Assembly (NCBI RefSeq): GCF_016283395.1
Contig: NZ_JAEEMU010000033.1
Location: forward strand, 1 to 64,000
Origin: Ruminococcus sp.
GTDB taxonomy: Bacteria; Bacillota_A; Clostridia; Oscillospirales; Ruminococcaceae
DNA: 64,000 bases
Direction: 5' to 3'
This document shows positions 8,950 through 18,266 of the stretch, in pieces. Numbering within the stretch: position 1 is the stretch's first letter; each line of letters begins with the position of its first letter. A program made the position numbers and the translations under genes. The notes under the pieces were generated by a model, which did no database searches, had not been told where the DNA came from, and saw only the letters and a list, made by a program, of their open reading frames with translations.

Positions 8950-9966
8950 TCAGCCAACTATGCCCGAACGCTCTATGCCCTCGGTAAAATGCTTTTGCAG
9001 GAACACATACATAAGCAGAACAGGTGCTATTGAAAGCAGGCAGCCTGCTTCCTTCCATACTATCTGCTCACGCAGACTTATCTGCACCGACGGATCGTTG
9101 AACAGCTTGATCTTTAGCTGGCTGTCAAGATTTGTAAGCATAAGCGCAACGGTCTTTGGAGCTGTAAAGAATGTGTTGCTGACATAATAATCGTTCCAGT
9201 ACCATACAACGGAGAACAGGAACACTGTCAGGAAAGCTGGTGCCGCATTGGGAGCCATGACTCTCACGAAAGTCATAAAAGGTCCGCAGCCGTCTATATA
9301 AGCCGCGTCCTCAAGCTCACGGGGAAGCCCCTTGAAGAACTGTCTGAAAATAAGTATCATAAGTCCTGCACGTATGCCGTTTGCAGTCATGGCAGGCAGA
9401 TACATGGTAAGTCTGCTGTCAATGAGATTTACCGAAAACAGTCCTTTGATACCGAAGTATCTGAACTGAGTATACAGCGGCAGAGCTATTACCTGCGTCG
9501 GCACAAGTATCATAAGGATAACTATGCCGAAAAGCAGCTTCTTGCCCTTGAACTTAAACCTTGCAAAGCCGTATCCCGTGATGGCGCAGGAAATCACCTG
9601 CACCAGCGAACAGCCAACATTCAGCAGCACTGTATTTTTCAGCGTTTCCCAAAAGTCCATTGCATCTATGGTCTCTCTGATGATATCGAGAGTATAATGC
9701 CGAGGAATCCACATTACAGTAGGATCGCTCATGTCTCCCCTTTCTCTGAAAGCACAGCTTATCATATAAATAAGGGGATACAGTATAACAAAGCTGAGTC
9801 CAACCAGTATCACGAACCTGAAAAACGGCCATACCTTATCCTTTACGGACTTTCGGCGAAGATAGGCTCTTTCCTCCGCTGACATATTCTCAATGTGCTT
9901 TTTGCGCATTTCCTTTCGGCTCATTCCTTTGGAGCCTGCTGCCTTTGGAGCAGTTACATCGTCCAT
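8950..9966 (-). CDS. Carbohydrate ABC transporter permease, MalG type (pair 2)
   Basis: The protein is 338 residues. A charged cytoplasmic tail of about 50 residues precedes six membrane helices. The ATPase-coupling EAA loop is seen as LEDAAYIDGCGPFMTFVRVM. It is the last gene of the operon and starts 12 bases after the partner permease. Together with the gene at 9979 it should form one importer channel. No ATPase lies nearby; Bacillota importers of this class commonly share a multitask MsmX-type ATPase encoded elsewhere. Confidence 0.92.
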   Translation of the reverse strand: MDDVTAPKAAGSKGMSRKEMRKKHIENMSAEERAYLRRKSVKDKVWPFFRFVILVGLSFVILYPLIYMISCAFRERGDMSDPTVMWIPRHYTLDIIRETIDAMDFWETLKNTVLLNVGCSLVQVISCAITGYGFARFKFKGKKLLFGIVILMILVPTQVIALPLYTQFRYFGIKGLFSVNLIDSRLTMYLPAMTANGIRAGLMILIFRQFFKGLPRELEDAAYIDGCGPFMTFVRVMAPNAAPAFLTVFLFSVVWYWNDYYVSNTFFTAPKTVALMLTNLDSQLKIKLFNDPSVQISLREQIVWKEAGCLLSIAPVLLMYVFLQKHFTEGIERSGIVG

Positions 9967-9978
9967 TTATCCCCCTCC

Positions 9979-10911
9979 TCAGTCGTTCTCATAATAGATA
10001 AACCGTCCGACTACAGCTGCGATAACAGATATCACCGCAAGAACTATGACGAAATATATCCACGCCATTGCCGAAGCCGCACCGAATTCCCACTGATTTT
10101 TCATTGATACGATACGGTTCATAACGCTGTTCATAGGATTAGTGAACGAATCTATTACGGTAAAGATAAGATTTGCGAGTATGAACGGGCTCACATAAGG
10201 AAAGGTTATCTTCCAGAAATACTCCCATGCAGTAGCTCCCTCAAGCTGCGCTGCTTCTCTTGCAGATGAAGGTATATTCTGCAAAGCCGCAAGGAACAGC
10301 AGTATCTGTATTCCCGCGCTCCAGACGATACCGAAGATATTATCAGCTACAGCCGAAATGATATTGCTCATTCTGTCGCTGATGCCGTATATGCCGAGAA
10401 ACTGCATAAGCTCTCCCACAAGATCGGTGGAAAACATAGTCGAGAACTGCTGTGCGCCCGAATTGCCCGTAGAGCTCATATCACCGCTGATTATTTTGTA
10501 AACAGGACCTGTAGCGATTATTACGGGCAGGAAGAAAACAGCTCTTGCAAGAGTCCTGCCCCTGAACTTCTGATTGAGTATCACCGCGATAAACAGCGAG
10601 AAAATAAGTATCAGCGGCGTTTTCCATAATGCCTCAAGGAGAGTATCACCGAGGTATTCTGTATAATATGGATCTTCCGAAATTACGGAAAAGTAGTTCC
10701 CGAGACCTGTGAATTTTGTTTTCAGTGAACCCGGATCTACCGTAACATCGCAGAATGAGTACCATAGGGACTTGCCCAGAGGGATAAGGAAGAAAATAAC
10801 AGTTCCTACCAGCCACAGACCGATAAATCCATAGCCGTACAGCGACTTTTTACGCTCATATGACATTCTGCGGCGTTTTTTCTCCGCAGAAGCTTCTGTT
10901 TTTCCGCTCAT
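9979..10911 (-). CDS. Carbohydrate ABC transporter permease, MalF/LplB type (pair 2)
   Basis: The protein is 310 residues with six predicted membrane helices and an EAA loop SSAREAAQLEGATAWEYF near residues 205-222. It opens with a basic cytoplasmic stretch (KTEASAEKKRRRMSYERKK). Its ATG overlaps the stop of the DUF5696 gene by one base (TGATG), so the two are probably translationally coupled. The partner is the downstream MalG-type permease. Confidence 0.92.
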   Translation of the reverse strand: MSGKTEASAEKKRRRMSYERKKSLYGYGFIGLWLVGTVIFFLIPLGKSLWYSFCDVTVDPGSLKTKFTGLGNYFSVISEDPYYTEYLGDTLLEALWKTPLILIFSLFIAVILNQKFRGRTLARAVFFLPVIIATGPVYKIISGDMSSTGNSGAQQFSTMFSTDLVGELMQFLGIYGISDRMSNIISAVADNIFGIVWSAGIQILLFLAALQNIPSSAREAAQLEGATAWEYFWKITFPYVSPFILANLIFTVIDSFTNPMNSVMNRIVSMKNQWEFGAASAMAWIYFVIVLAVISVIAAVVGRFIYYEND

Positions 10912-13715
10912 CAGTTACCGTCTCCCCCTTCCTCCGAAAGCTCTATATGCACGGTTCCGCAGTCGATAGTGCGATTTTTCATATCCACCTTTATGACCGT
11001 ACCGTTTTCGTATTCGCTTGTTATTATATCTCCGTCAACGCTGTAATCCTCGATGAAGCTGTCCGACACCTTTCTCAGCACAGGCTCGATAAGGGTATGA
11101 TACTTTGCGGCAGTATCCGTCCAGTATCTGTGATCGGCATAATAAAGCCAGTCAAACTCAGTATCTTTAAGGCTGCTGGTCTCCTCGTATATCATATCAA
11201 AGCTGAGACTGCTTCCCGTAGCCGCAGCCATGAGCATGAGCTTTTCGGGATCAGGATCGCCGTTCACAGCTTTTGTAGAATATGGTATGAGTCCGTGGAG
11301 CACAAGCTGATAGAACGGTATATCCTCATCGAACATATCAAATCTGCTCGAACTGTCGGGAACATCGGTTATACAGCTCACATAGGGCAGTGCATAGGCA
11401 TTTGCTCCCTCTGCAAGTATGCCGCCGCTGAGTTTATCATCTATCTTGCTGTAGCTGTCTGCCAGTATTTTCTCGGCTTTGGCGCGGGAGATGTTCTTCT
11501 TGCCGTAGTCTCCGTAAAGCGAAGTCGTAAGACTTGCAAGTGATACGCCGTCAAGTCCTGATTTTGAATAGCTGTCTGCCATATCTCCGAAAACCTTGCC
11601 GTAATAGCCGGGTGAAAGCAGGGACATATTCTTTCGGAAGCCGTCAGGTATGCCGTAAGCCTTGTCATAGCTGACTATCTGTGAATACGCTCCAGAAACT
11701 CTCACAGCCGTATCGGTAAATGAATAATAGCCGTTGCCCGAAAGGAAATCCCTGTTGTCCGAAACAGGATAAAGAGCATATCCGTTTTTGTCTATAAGGT
11801 CGGTTAGCTTCTTGAAATCGCTTTTGCCGCCCAGCTTTCCCGACGGGTCTGCATCGGTGTCCACCTTGTTCTTCATGCCGTCATTGGTCCAGTTGCTGTA
11901 GGATATGACCATATCATCAACGCCCTTGTTACTGAGCTCGCCGATGATATCAGCTGCCTGAGAATAATCGGTGACGGAAGTTTTCATATTCACGGGTATG
12001 CCGAGGATATTCTTCTTTTTCATAGTACCGCCGTAAAGTCCAAGATACAGGGTGGAGCTGTCAGCAGTACATTTTTTTGTGACTCCCTGCTCCTCCATAA
12101 GGTACTGTCTGTAACGGGCAGCTACATCTGTAAAATCCGCACCTTTTTTTGAGATAGGATAGTAAAGCATCTCTATATCGTCCGACTTTATATCGCCCTT
12201 TTCAAATACGGTATATCGCTCATTGCTGTTGCCCGACATATAGAAGCTGTCCATTGCACGGAGAATAAAGGTAAATCTGCATATGTTATAGCTGCTGTTG
12301 GACTGCTTTGACACATTCGCGGTGATATAAGCGTTGGAGTCGCCTTTAGCCGCAACCGCAAGCAGAGCGTTATCCTCCTTGACTACGCCGTAAACAGGCA
12401 GATATATCTGCTCCGTAACAGCTCCCTTAGTCTGAGGGACAGCCGTAACATCGTTTCCGTAGACTCTCTGCTGATAGGTGTTCGTCTGGAATGAGCGGTT
12501 GTTGTTGAACCTTACCAGCGCACCGCTTCCGTCAGGAATAACGAAATAGCCCTCCTCCTTATCGGAAGCTGCTCCGAAACAGCCGAGCACCGTCATTTCC
12601 GTAGCGATATTGGCGTTTTTGCTCTCCTCTATCTCAGACACCTTGACGCTTGCCTTTAAATGGTCGTCCTCAAGGGTATACTCCACAGGGTACTTAAAGC
12701 CTGCCTTTTCGTAGTTATAGACCACACGTATGCCGTCTTTGATATCGCTTACCTCAAATTTGCAGTCGCCCTCGCTGCCCGACCTGAGCATATTATTTCC
12801 CGAGCGGCTAAGCGGTACACCGTATCTCAGCATATTCGATGACCTGAGTTCGTCCGCAAGAAGCGATGTGGCAGTCTTGTCCTGCGCTGCTTCAAGAGGC
12901 GACGACCACCAAATATAGCCTGTTTCCTTATTTTCAATGCCGAATACGGCACTTCTATCGTCAACTATCATGCGGAACTTGTCATTTTCCGCACCGTATC
13001 TGAAAACGCCGAGGAAGTGGCTGCCGTCAGCATTGAGCCACGCAAATTCGCCGCTTTCAGCCTTATACACCTTTTTGCCGTCCTCTTTTCCGCTGTATGA
13101 AAGAGAGATATCGGGCTTTTTCAGGTCTTTTTGCAGAAGCTCCAGCGTTTTTCCGTCAGCAGAAAGAAATGCGTATTTGCTGTCAAGGGAAGATATTATC
13201 TGTCTCACTCTTATAACCTTTTCTGCCTCTTCATCGGTGATAACGAAAAATCTGCCTGCATCGCTTAACCAGAGCTTTCCGTCATCGCACTTGCTGCCGC
13301 TTTTGAATGAAGCTGCCGCTTTGCCCGTTTTTGTGTCAATGGCAACAAGCTCCCCGAGCTTTTTCAGCTCGTCTATCTTATCAGCGACCAGCTGCTGCTC
13401 ATCGGTATAGTCCTTTTTGCTTTTGGGCTTTCCGCCGACTGACTCCCACAGCTTATCATCGAAGTCCTTATCCTTGCGGTAGATGTCATAGCCGTCGGAA
13501 GAACCTATCTTTTTCAGATACTTCTCAGCGTCCTCTGCGGAAAGCTCTGCTTTCTCCACTGTTTCCGAGCGTTTAGCCTTTTCGGCTTCTTCACCGTCAG
13601 CTTCGGAAGTCTCGGCAGATAACTCAATATCATCTTCCGCAGCTAAAGTCCTGCCTGAGATAGTCACAGAGGACACAGCAAGAAGGCACAGCAAAAGCTT
13701 TTTTATTTTCACCAT
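10911..13715 (-). CDS. Secreted DUF5696-type protein of the sugar-uptake operon
   Basis: The protein is 934 residues with a signal peptide (VKIKKLLLCLLAVSSVTISG, cleavage near LAA-ED). An acidic Glu/Ala/Lys-rich linker follows, then beta-rich repeats, then a core that I recognise as DUF5696-like, a family found beside lplBC-type permeases. Residues of about 560-800 read like a beta/alpha barrel, with blocks such as GVDDMVISYSNWTNDGM, YALYPVSDNRDF and SKSGLDGVSLASL, which resembles TIM-barrel glycosidases. That resemblance is inference; I cannot point to proven catalytic residues. Its position between Yip1 and permease genes supports a role in handling or sensing an extracellular glycan. Confidence 0.7.
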   Translation of the reverse strand: MVKIKKLLLCLLAVSSVTISGRTLAAEDDIELSAETSEADGEEAEKAKRSETVEKAELSAEDAEKYLKKIGSSDGYDIYRKDKDFDDKLWESVGGKPKSKKDYTDEQQLVADKIDELKKLGELVAIDTKTGKAAASFKSGSKCDDGKLWLSDAGRFFVITDEEAEKVIRVRQIISSLDSKYAFLSADGKTLELLQKDLKKPDISLSYSGKEDGKKVYKAESGEFAWLNADGSHFLGVFRYGAENDKFRMIVDDRSAVFGIENKETGYIWWSSPLEAAQDKTATSLLADELRSSNMLRYGVPLSRSGNNMLRSGSEGDCKFEVSDIKDGIRVVYNYEKAGFKYPVEYTLEDDHLKASVKVSEIEESKNANIATEMTVLGCFGAASDKEEGYFVIPDGSGALVRFNNNRSFQTNTYQQRVYGNDVTAVPQTKGAVTEQIYLPVYGVVKEDNALLAVAAKGDSNAYITANVSKQSNSSYNICRFTFILRAMDSFYMSGNSNERYTVFEKGDIKSDDIEMLYYPISKKGADFTDVAARYRQYLMEEQGVTKKCTADSSTLYLGLYGGTMKKKNILGIPVNMKTSVTDYSQAADIIGELSNKGVDDMVISYSNWTNDGMKNKVDTDADPSGKLGGKSDFKKLTDLIDKNGYALYPVSDNRDFLSGNGYYSFTDTAVRVSGAYSQIVSYDKAYGIPDGFRKNMSLLSPGYYGKVFGDMADSYSKSGLDGVSLASLTTSLYGDYGKKNISRAKAEKILADSYSKIDDKLSGGILAEGANAYALPYVSCITDVPDSSSRFDMFDEDIPFYQLVLHGLIPYSTKAVNGDPDPEKLMLMAAATGSSLSFDMIYEETSSLKDTEFDWLYYADHRYWTDTAAKYHTLIEPVLRKVSDSFIEDYSVDGDIITSEYENGTVIKVDMKNRTIDCGTVHIELSEEGGDGN

Positions 13716-13727
13716 TGCACCGCCTCC

Positions 13728-14357
13728 TCAGACTCTTGTCCTGTAGGACAGCTCTGTGTAGATAGTGGATATGAATATGTATACCTGCTGTATCAGCGAC
13801 ATAAAGAGAACCAGCAGGAATAACATTATGAGCATTGCGGCAATGGTAAGAACTACCGCAAATACGGTCTTGCCGAGAGAATACTGATGCACCGACTTCA
13901 CAGCCGAAAACAGCAGCAGCACCGTCCAGCCCGTCCCTATTATCTCTATTACCTGCATGAAGATATATTCATCGCGTATGAGTATGTGCGAAAGTCCCAC
14001 ATTTATATAAAGCTGCACCACATAGGGTATAAGCGCGTAGGCACTGTATATACAGATGTTTTTCAGAGTGCCCTCACCGTCAAGGAGAGTACACACCGCC
14101 CAGTTCCCTATCACCCATGCGCCGAAAAGCACGAAGCTCCGCACAATATACGGGATAATATTGAAGGTCTTGTCATTGCTTATGAAAAACTGTGCGCCGT
14201 AAAGTCTGCCGTAGGCTATCTGTCCGAAAAAGAGCAGGACTATGATGCACATGGCTATTTTCAGCGAGCCTGACTTTTTCCAGCGCATATCCTCAAAGCC
14301 TTCAAAAGGGTGAGTTACTGCATACTTTACCCACTGCTTCTGAGTAAGGTCCATCAT
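13728..14357 (-). CDS. Yip1-family multispanning membrane protein
   Basis: The protein is 209 residues with five hydrophobic segments and a soluble N-terminus ([20 protein letters not shown]). The overall pattern fits bacterial Yip1-like proteins, which have no known biochemical role. The start overlaps the NHL/TPR gene stop (ATGA) and an AAGGAGG lies upstream. It sits in the middle of the importer operon, so it may help assemble or regulate the transporter; this is a guess from context. Confidence 0.7.
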   Translation of the reverse strand: MMDLTQKQWVKYAVTHPFEGFEDMRWKKSGSLKIAMCIIVLLFFGQIAYGRLYGAQFFISNDKTFNIIPYIVRSFVLFGAWVIGNWAVCTLLDGEGTLKNICIYSAYALIPYVVQLYINVGLSHILIRDEYIFMQVIEIIGTGWTVLLLFSAVKSVHQYSLGKTVFAVVLTIAAMLIMLFLLVLFMSLIQQVYIFISTIYTELSYRTRV

Positions 14358-15841
14358 ATCTGCTCCTCCTTCCGCTTTTTATTTCCGCGTTTTTTTCTGA
14401 GCTTACTGTAAGTTACAGCTCCTGCTATAAGTATAACAAGTCCTGCGGCTATAGCCGTGAAATGCTCTCTCAGGAACTCCCTGCGGTAGCCCTCGAAAGC
14501 CTTATTGTATATGTCTCCTGCATCGGAGAGCTTTGCGTACTTCATCGCGCCCTTGTAATCGCCCTTTCGGAGAAGTGCGGAGGCTATACCGACATAGGCT
14601 CTGTGATAATTACCGTCGCGTTTGAGAACGTCCTGCCACGGTTCAAGAGCTTCCTCGTAATATCCTGCATTATATAGTGCAGCCGCCTTGTGGACTGCCT
14701 TTCCGAAAGAAGTCTCTCTGAAAATAGTAACTGTATCCTTTGAGGAGTCAAGAACATAGAGGTCGTTGTCAAGTGACTCGATAGCTGATACATGGTCAAA
14801 GCCGCCTGTCTGCTTTGCGATAGCACCTGTAATAAAAAGCAGGTTGCAGTCCTCATCATACTGAAAAACTCTGCCCGTAGTGAGATCAAGGCAGTTTATA
14901 CAGCCGTCCTCAGCCACATCTATATCCACAATAGCAGGCGAAAGCACCTTGTTCTGCGAAGTATCGTATACAGGCTTGTAGTCGCCGAATGAAAGCTCAA
15001 GATCCGCAAAAATGTTCTTTCCTGCGGCATTTAGCTTCTTGACCGTATCCGTAGTCTGTGTAGATGACGAAGTACAGGTAAAAATGAAGTCTCCGTCAAT
15101 ATCAAAGCTGGTAATACCAGTGGGAACAGTCCTTGTCCTGCGAGCTTTTTTCTCATCTGACATGAATATGCTTCTTATGTAGTTGCTGACTATTTCGGCA
15201 GTAGGCTCAACACGGTTAGCTCCGTAAAAGCCCATAAAGCTGCCGTCAGGAGCGAACATTGCCGCACCTGTGGTTATATTGCCGAGGACTACATAGACAT
15301 TACCTGCCTTGTCCGCAATGACTCTCTGAGGCAGAAATGTCCTTTTCTGGTCGTACACCTCGGAAGTCGGCTTCGTTATGGTTCCCTGCACATTTCCGTC
15401 CTTATCGGAGATGAGTACACGGGCATTGTCGCTGTCAGCAATGTATATAAGGTCATTTTCAGCGGAAACATACACTCCCATAGGCTTATTGAGAGTAGTC
15501 TCCGAGCCGTCGGGCATAGTGAAGCTGTCGTACACCTTTACAGTGTCGGCAAAATCCGTATCAACAGCCACTATGCGGTTGTTTCCCGTATCTGCGATAT
15601 AAAAGATGTGTTCATGGTCGCAGAATATATCGCTTGGACTGTCAAAAGCTCCAACGCCCAAGTCGTAGCCCGACACCGAGCGTTCAGCCGAAAAGCCTGC
15701 CTGCGAGGGCACAGCCTCGCCCCAGCGGTCATAGTTATAGGAGTCATAGGGCTCGCCTGCGGCTGCTGAGAAAGCTCCGAAAGAAGCAAGTGCAGCAAAT
15801 GCAGCCATTGCTGTGATACATCTTTTCAGTTTTGACTTCAT
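14354..15841 (-). CDS. Exported NHL-propeller and TPR protein with a C-terminal membrane anchor
   Basis: The protein is 495 residues from the ATG chosen here (an upstream GTG at 15850 sits too close to the ribosome binding site). A signal peptide is followed by NHL-type propeller repeats, for example [20 protein letters not shown] and [24 protein letters not shown]-like segment follows ([20 protein letters not shown]), then one membrane helix ([19 protein letters not shown]) and a basic tail. The layout is that of a cell-surface scaffold or sensor facing outward. In the operon it lies between the two permease pairs. Confidence 0.75.
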   Translation of the reverse strand: MKSKLKRCITAMAAFAALASFGAFSAAAGEPYDSYNYDRWGEAVPSQAGFSAERSVSGYDLGVGAFDSPSDIFCDHEHIFYIADTGNNRIVAVDTDFADTVKVYDSFTMPDGSETTLNKPMGVYVSAENDLIYIADSDNARVLISDKDGNVQGTITKPTSEVYDQKRTFLPQRVIADKAGNVYVVLGNITTGAAMFAPDGSFMGFYGANRVEPTAEIVSNYIRSIFMSDEKKARRTRTVPTGITSFDIDGDFIFTCTSSSTQTTDTVKKLNAAGKNIFADLELSFGDYKPVYDTSQNKVLSPAIVDIDVAEDGCINCLDLTTGRVFQYDEDCNLLFITGAIAKQTGGFDHVSAIESLDNDLYVLDSSKDTVTIFRETSFGKAVHKAAALYNAGYYEEALEPWQDVLKRDGNYHRAYVGIASALLRKGDYKGAMKYAKLSDAGDIYNKAFEGYRREFLREHFTAIAAGLVILIAGAVTYSKLRKKRGNKKRKEEQI

Positions 15842-15860
15842 TTGCTTCACTTCCTTTCTC

Positions 15861-16180
15861 CACCCTATATAGGGTGAGTTTAGAGTTTAGAGTTGAGAAT
15901 CGAGAGTTAATGTGTTCGCTGCGCTCGCTCTGTTTAAATAATGTTGCCATAGGCGACTCCATAACTCACAACTCTCCACTTTCAACTCTCAACTTTGTAG
16001 GCGCACACTGTGCGCCCCTACATACTGCTGTTTGTTATTTGCGGGCGAGCGGAACTCGCCCCTACAGCGCAGCATCTGCAAATCTTATAATCATTACGGA
16101 CTGCCAAATAAACAGTGCCCCAAATCTGTGATTTGGCTGGCAATGCTATATGCAGAGCTGGCAGCCCCTACAAGCTAAGG
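15861..16180. repeat. Mosaic of palindromic intergenic repeats inside the uptake operon
   Basis: This gene-free stretch is packed with structures. There is a 16-base perfect palindrome CACCCTATATAGGGTG (15861-15876). Next comes an element bounded by inverted AACTCT-type simple repeats (15877-15905 and 15961-15994) around a core TTCGCTGCGCTCGCT plus TTTAAATAATG. A TGTAGGCGCACA hairpin (15996-16022), a GGGCGAG/CTCGCCC hairpin (16043-16061) and a CCAAATC/GATTTGG hairpin near 16121-16138 follow. A related element with a different flank lies at 60118-60240. No open frame or promoter is convincing here. Confidence 0.65.
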
Positions 16181-16182
16181 GC

Positions 16183-17061
16183 TTACTCCTTAATGCCCGA
16201 ATGAGCCATAGTTTCAATGACCTGTCTCTGTGCAAGCATAAATATGACGATAGGCGGTATCAGCAGGAACACGGCTGCTGCCATAGCAACTCCTGCCCTT
16301 GCAAGTCCCGAAGCCGCAGCCTGACTTACAACCGTAGGCAAGGTCTTGTACTCTTCCCTGAACACAACCGAGCCTGTCTGGATATTCCATGCGCCCTGAA
16401 ATGCGAATATGATAAGGGTCATGAGCGCAGGCTTCTGGTTTGGCATTACCACCTGCCAGCATATGCGGAAAAGTCCTGCTCCATCCACCTTTGCCGCTTC
16501 TATCATGGAATCGGGCACCTGACTTATAGACTGGCGCATGAGGAACAGTCCCATAGGCGAGGCTATAGCAGGGAAAATAAGTGCCATATAGGTATCTATC
16601 ATGTGCATTTTCGCCATAACTATATACTGCATGATGTAGATAACGTTGCTCTGATAGAGAAGTGCAACTACGATTATGCCGTTTATTATCTTTCCGCCGG
16701 GGAACTTGCACTTTGCCAGTACAAATGCAGCCATAGAAGAGAAAAAACATTGCAATACCGTAACTGTTGCCGTTACAAAAACGCTGTTGAACACATAACG
16801 TGAAAAAGGTACACGGTTCTGATGCAGTACTCTGAACATATCCCTGAAATTGTCAAGGGTAGGACGAGCCGCATAAAGCTTCGGAGGGAACACGAAAAGC
16901 TCCTCTACGGGCTTTATGGACATAACGATAGTAAGATATATAGGCAGAGCCATAAAAAGTCCGAGTATAGCCAGAAGCAGGAATATAGCCACACTTCCGC
17001 CTATCTTTCTGCCTGCCTGTCTGTTGGAAGCGTGAAGCTTCGCAGTATTTACCTGTGCCAC
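16183..17061 (-). CDS. Carbohydrate ABC transporter permease, MalG type (pair 1)
   Basis: The protein is 292 residues. The GTG start is supported by GAGGAGG seven bases upstream. Six membrane helices are visible, with the EAA loop as DSMIEAAKVDGAGLFRICWQ. It pairs with the permease at 17074, whose stop lies 12 bases upstream. It is the second permease of the first pair in the operon. Confidence 0.92.
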   Translation of the reverse strand: MAQVNTAKLHASNRQAGRKIGGSVAIFLLLAILGLFMALPIYLTIVMSIKPVEELFVFPPKLYAARPTLDNFRDMFRVLHQNRVPFSRYVFNSVFVTATVTVLQCFFSSMAAFVLAKCKFPGGKIINGIIVVALLYQSNVIYIMQYIVMAKMHMIDTYMALIFPAIASPMGLFLMRQSISQVPDSMIEAAKVDGAGLFRICWQVVMPNQKPALMTLIIFAFQGAWNIQTGSVVFREEYKTLPTVVSQAAASGLARAGVAMAAAVFLLIPPIVIFMLAQRQVIETMAHSGIKE

Positions 17062-17073
17062 AGCTTCGCCTCC

Positions 17074-18012
17074 TCAGTCCATATACTTGCCCAGCACTTT
17101 GTTTATGAGCTTGTTGCAGGCGAACATGGCAACAAAAAGCACCATGCATATTGCCGAGGCATAGCCCATTTCAAAACGCTGCCAGCCGTAATCAAATGCG
17201 TGTGTCATAATTGTATGAGCCTTATAGTCCGTACTCGGGAAGCCAACAAGGTTCTGTGCAACTGTACCTGCGGTAAACGAGCTTACTATCTGCATTACAG
17301 CCGCAAACATGAGCTGAGGTCCCATTGAGGGTATGACTATGTATATGAGCTCCTGCCAGCGTGTGCGTATACCCTCGATAGCACCTGCCTCGTACATAGA
17401 GCGGTCTATATTCTGAAAGCCTGCACGGAGCGCAAGGAAGCCTGCTCCGAGAGATATCCACAGCTGTACAACTATGGTAACTCCGAGAACGTATCTTCCG
17501 TCCGTGAGCCACTGCACAGGCGAATTGATAATGCCGAGATTTATGAGGAAAGAGTTCACATATCCGTTCATATCGCCGCTGAATATGAGCTGCCACACAG
17601 TATAGACATTAGCCATAGACGGAGCATAGAATATGAGCGTGAAAACTGTTTTCAGCTTCGGGTGCATCTCGTTTATGAGCCATGCCAGCAAAAAGCACAG
17701 TACATAGCTTATCGGACCTGTAAACAGTGCGAAAACCAGCGTAACTCTTATGGACTTCATGAAAATCTTGTCTGAAAGGAAGAGTGTGGTGAAATTTGAA
17801 AGTCCTACAAATTTTGGCGGCTGCACCATATTGAAATCGGTAAAGCCCATAGGCAGCGACATAACTACGGGGATTATAGTAAATATGATAAAGAATATCA
17901 TAAACGGAGCTATCATGCCATAGCAGGCTTTGTTTTTCTTAACATCGCGCCAGAGCATACTGCGCTTTTCTTTTTTGGTACGTTTTCCGATATTTTCTGC
18001 TGAAACAGCCAT
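17074..18012 (-). CDS. Carbohydrate ABC transporter permease, MalF type (pair 1)
   Basis: The protein is 312 residues. A charged N-terminus is followed by six helices (first: MIAPFMIFFIIFTIIPVVMS). The EAA loop is IDRSMYEAGAIEGIRTRWQE. It has its own AAAGGAG site, but it is separated from the binding-protein gene upstream by the hairpin-rich repeat at 18047-18262, which may set the ratio of binding protein to channel. Confidence 0.92.
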   Translation of the reverse strand: MAVSAENIGKRTKKEKRSMLWRDVKKNKACYGMIAPFMIFFIIFTIIPVVMSLPMGFTDFNMVQPPKFVGLSNFTTLFLSDKIFMKSIRVTLVFALFTGPISYVLCFLLAWLINEMHPKLKTVFTLIFYAPSMANVYTVWQLIFSGDMNGYVNSFLINLGIINSPVQWLTDGRYVLGVTIVVQLWISLGAGFLALRAGFQNIDRSMYEAGAIEGIRTRWQELIYIVIPSMGPQLMFAAVMQIVSSFTAGTVAQNLVGFPSTDYKAHTIMTHAFDYGWQRFEMGYASAICMVLFVAMFACNKLINKVLGKYMD

Positions 18013-18046
18013 TTTTCACACTCCTTTCTGTTTAGCCTTTAGCTTA

Positions 18047-18262
18047 TTTTGTAGGGGCGGCGTTTCGTCGCCCATTAAGGGAACGCCTTCACTTGCAAGG
18101 CGTTCCCTCTTCAAAAACAGTCCACCGGACTGTTTTTGAATTCACCCTTTGCGAAGCGCCTGTCGTATTCAGGGCTCTGCCCCGAACCCTGCAAGGGCTG
18201 TCAGCCCTTGACCTGACCAAAGGAACAAAGTCCCTTTGGAATCCCATTCATGTATTCAGCAA
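18047..18262. repeat. Dispersed hairpin-rich repeat, copy A
   Basis: Six consecutive stem-loops fill the gap between the binding-protein and permease genes: GGGCGGCG/CGTCGCCC; a perfect 12-bp stem AGGGAACGCCTT/AAGGCGTTCCCT (18078-18108); a 12-bp stem CAAAAACAGTCC/GGACTGTTTTTG (18112-18138); CAGGG/CCCTG; CAAGGGCT/AGCCCTTG (18192-18210); and CCAAAGG/CCTTTGG (18217-18239). A second copy lies at 39350-39598 and shares the unstructured parts (GAATTCACCCTT, GAATCCC) while stem sequences differ but stay paired. Confidence 0.75.
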
Positions 18263-18266
18263 ACGT

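Noticed and set aside
15861..16180. CRISPR array or insertion sequence
   Set aside because: Repeats are short inverted stems of differing sequence, without regular spacers, and there is no transposase frame.
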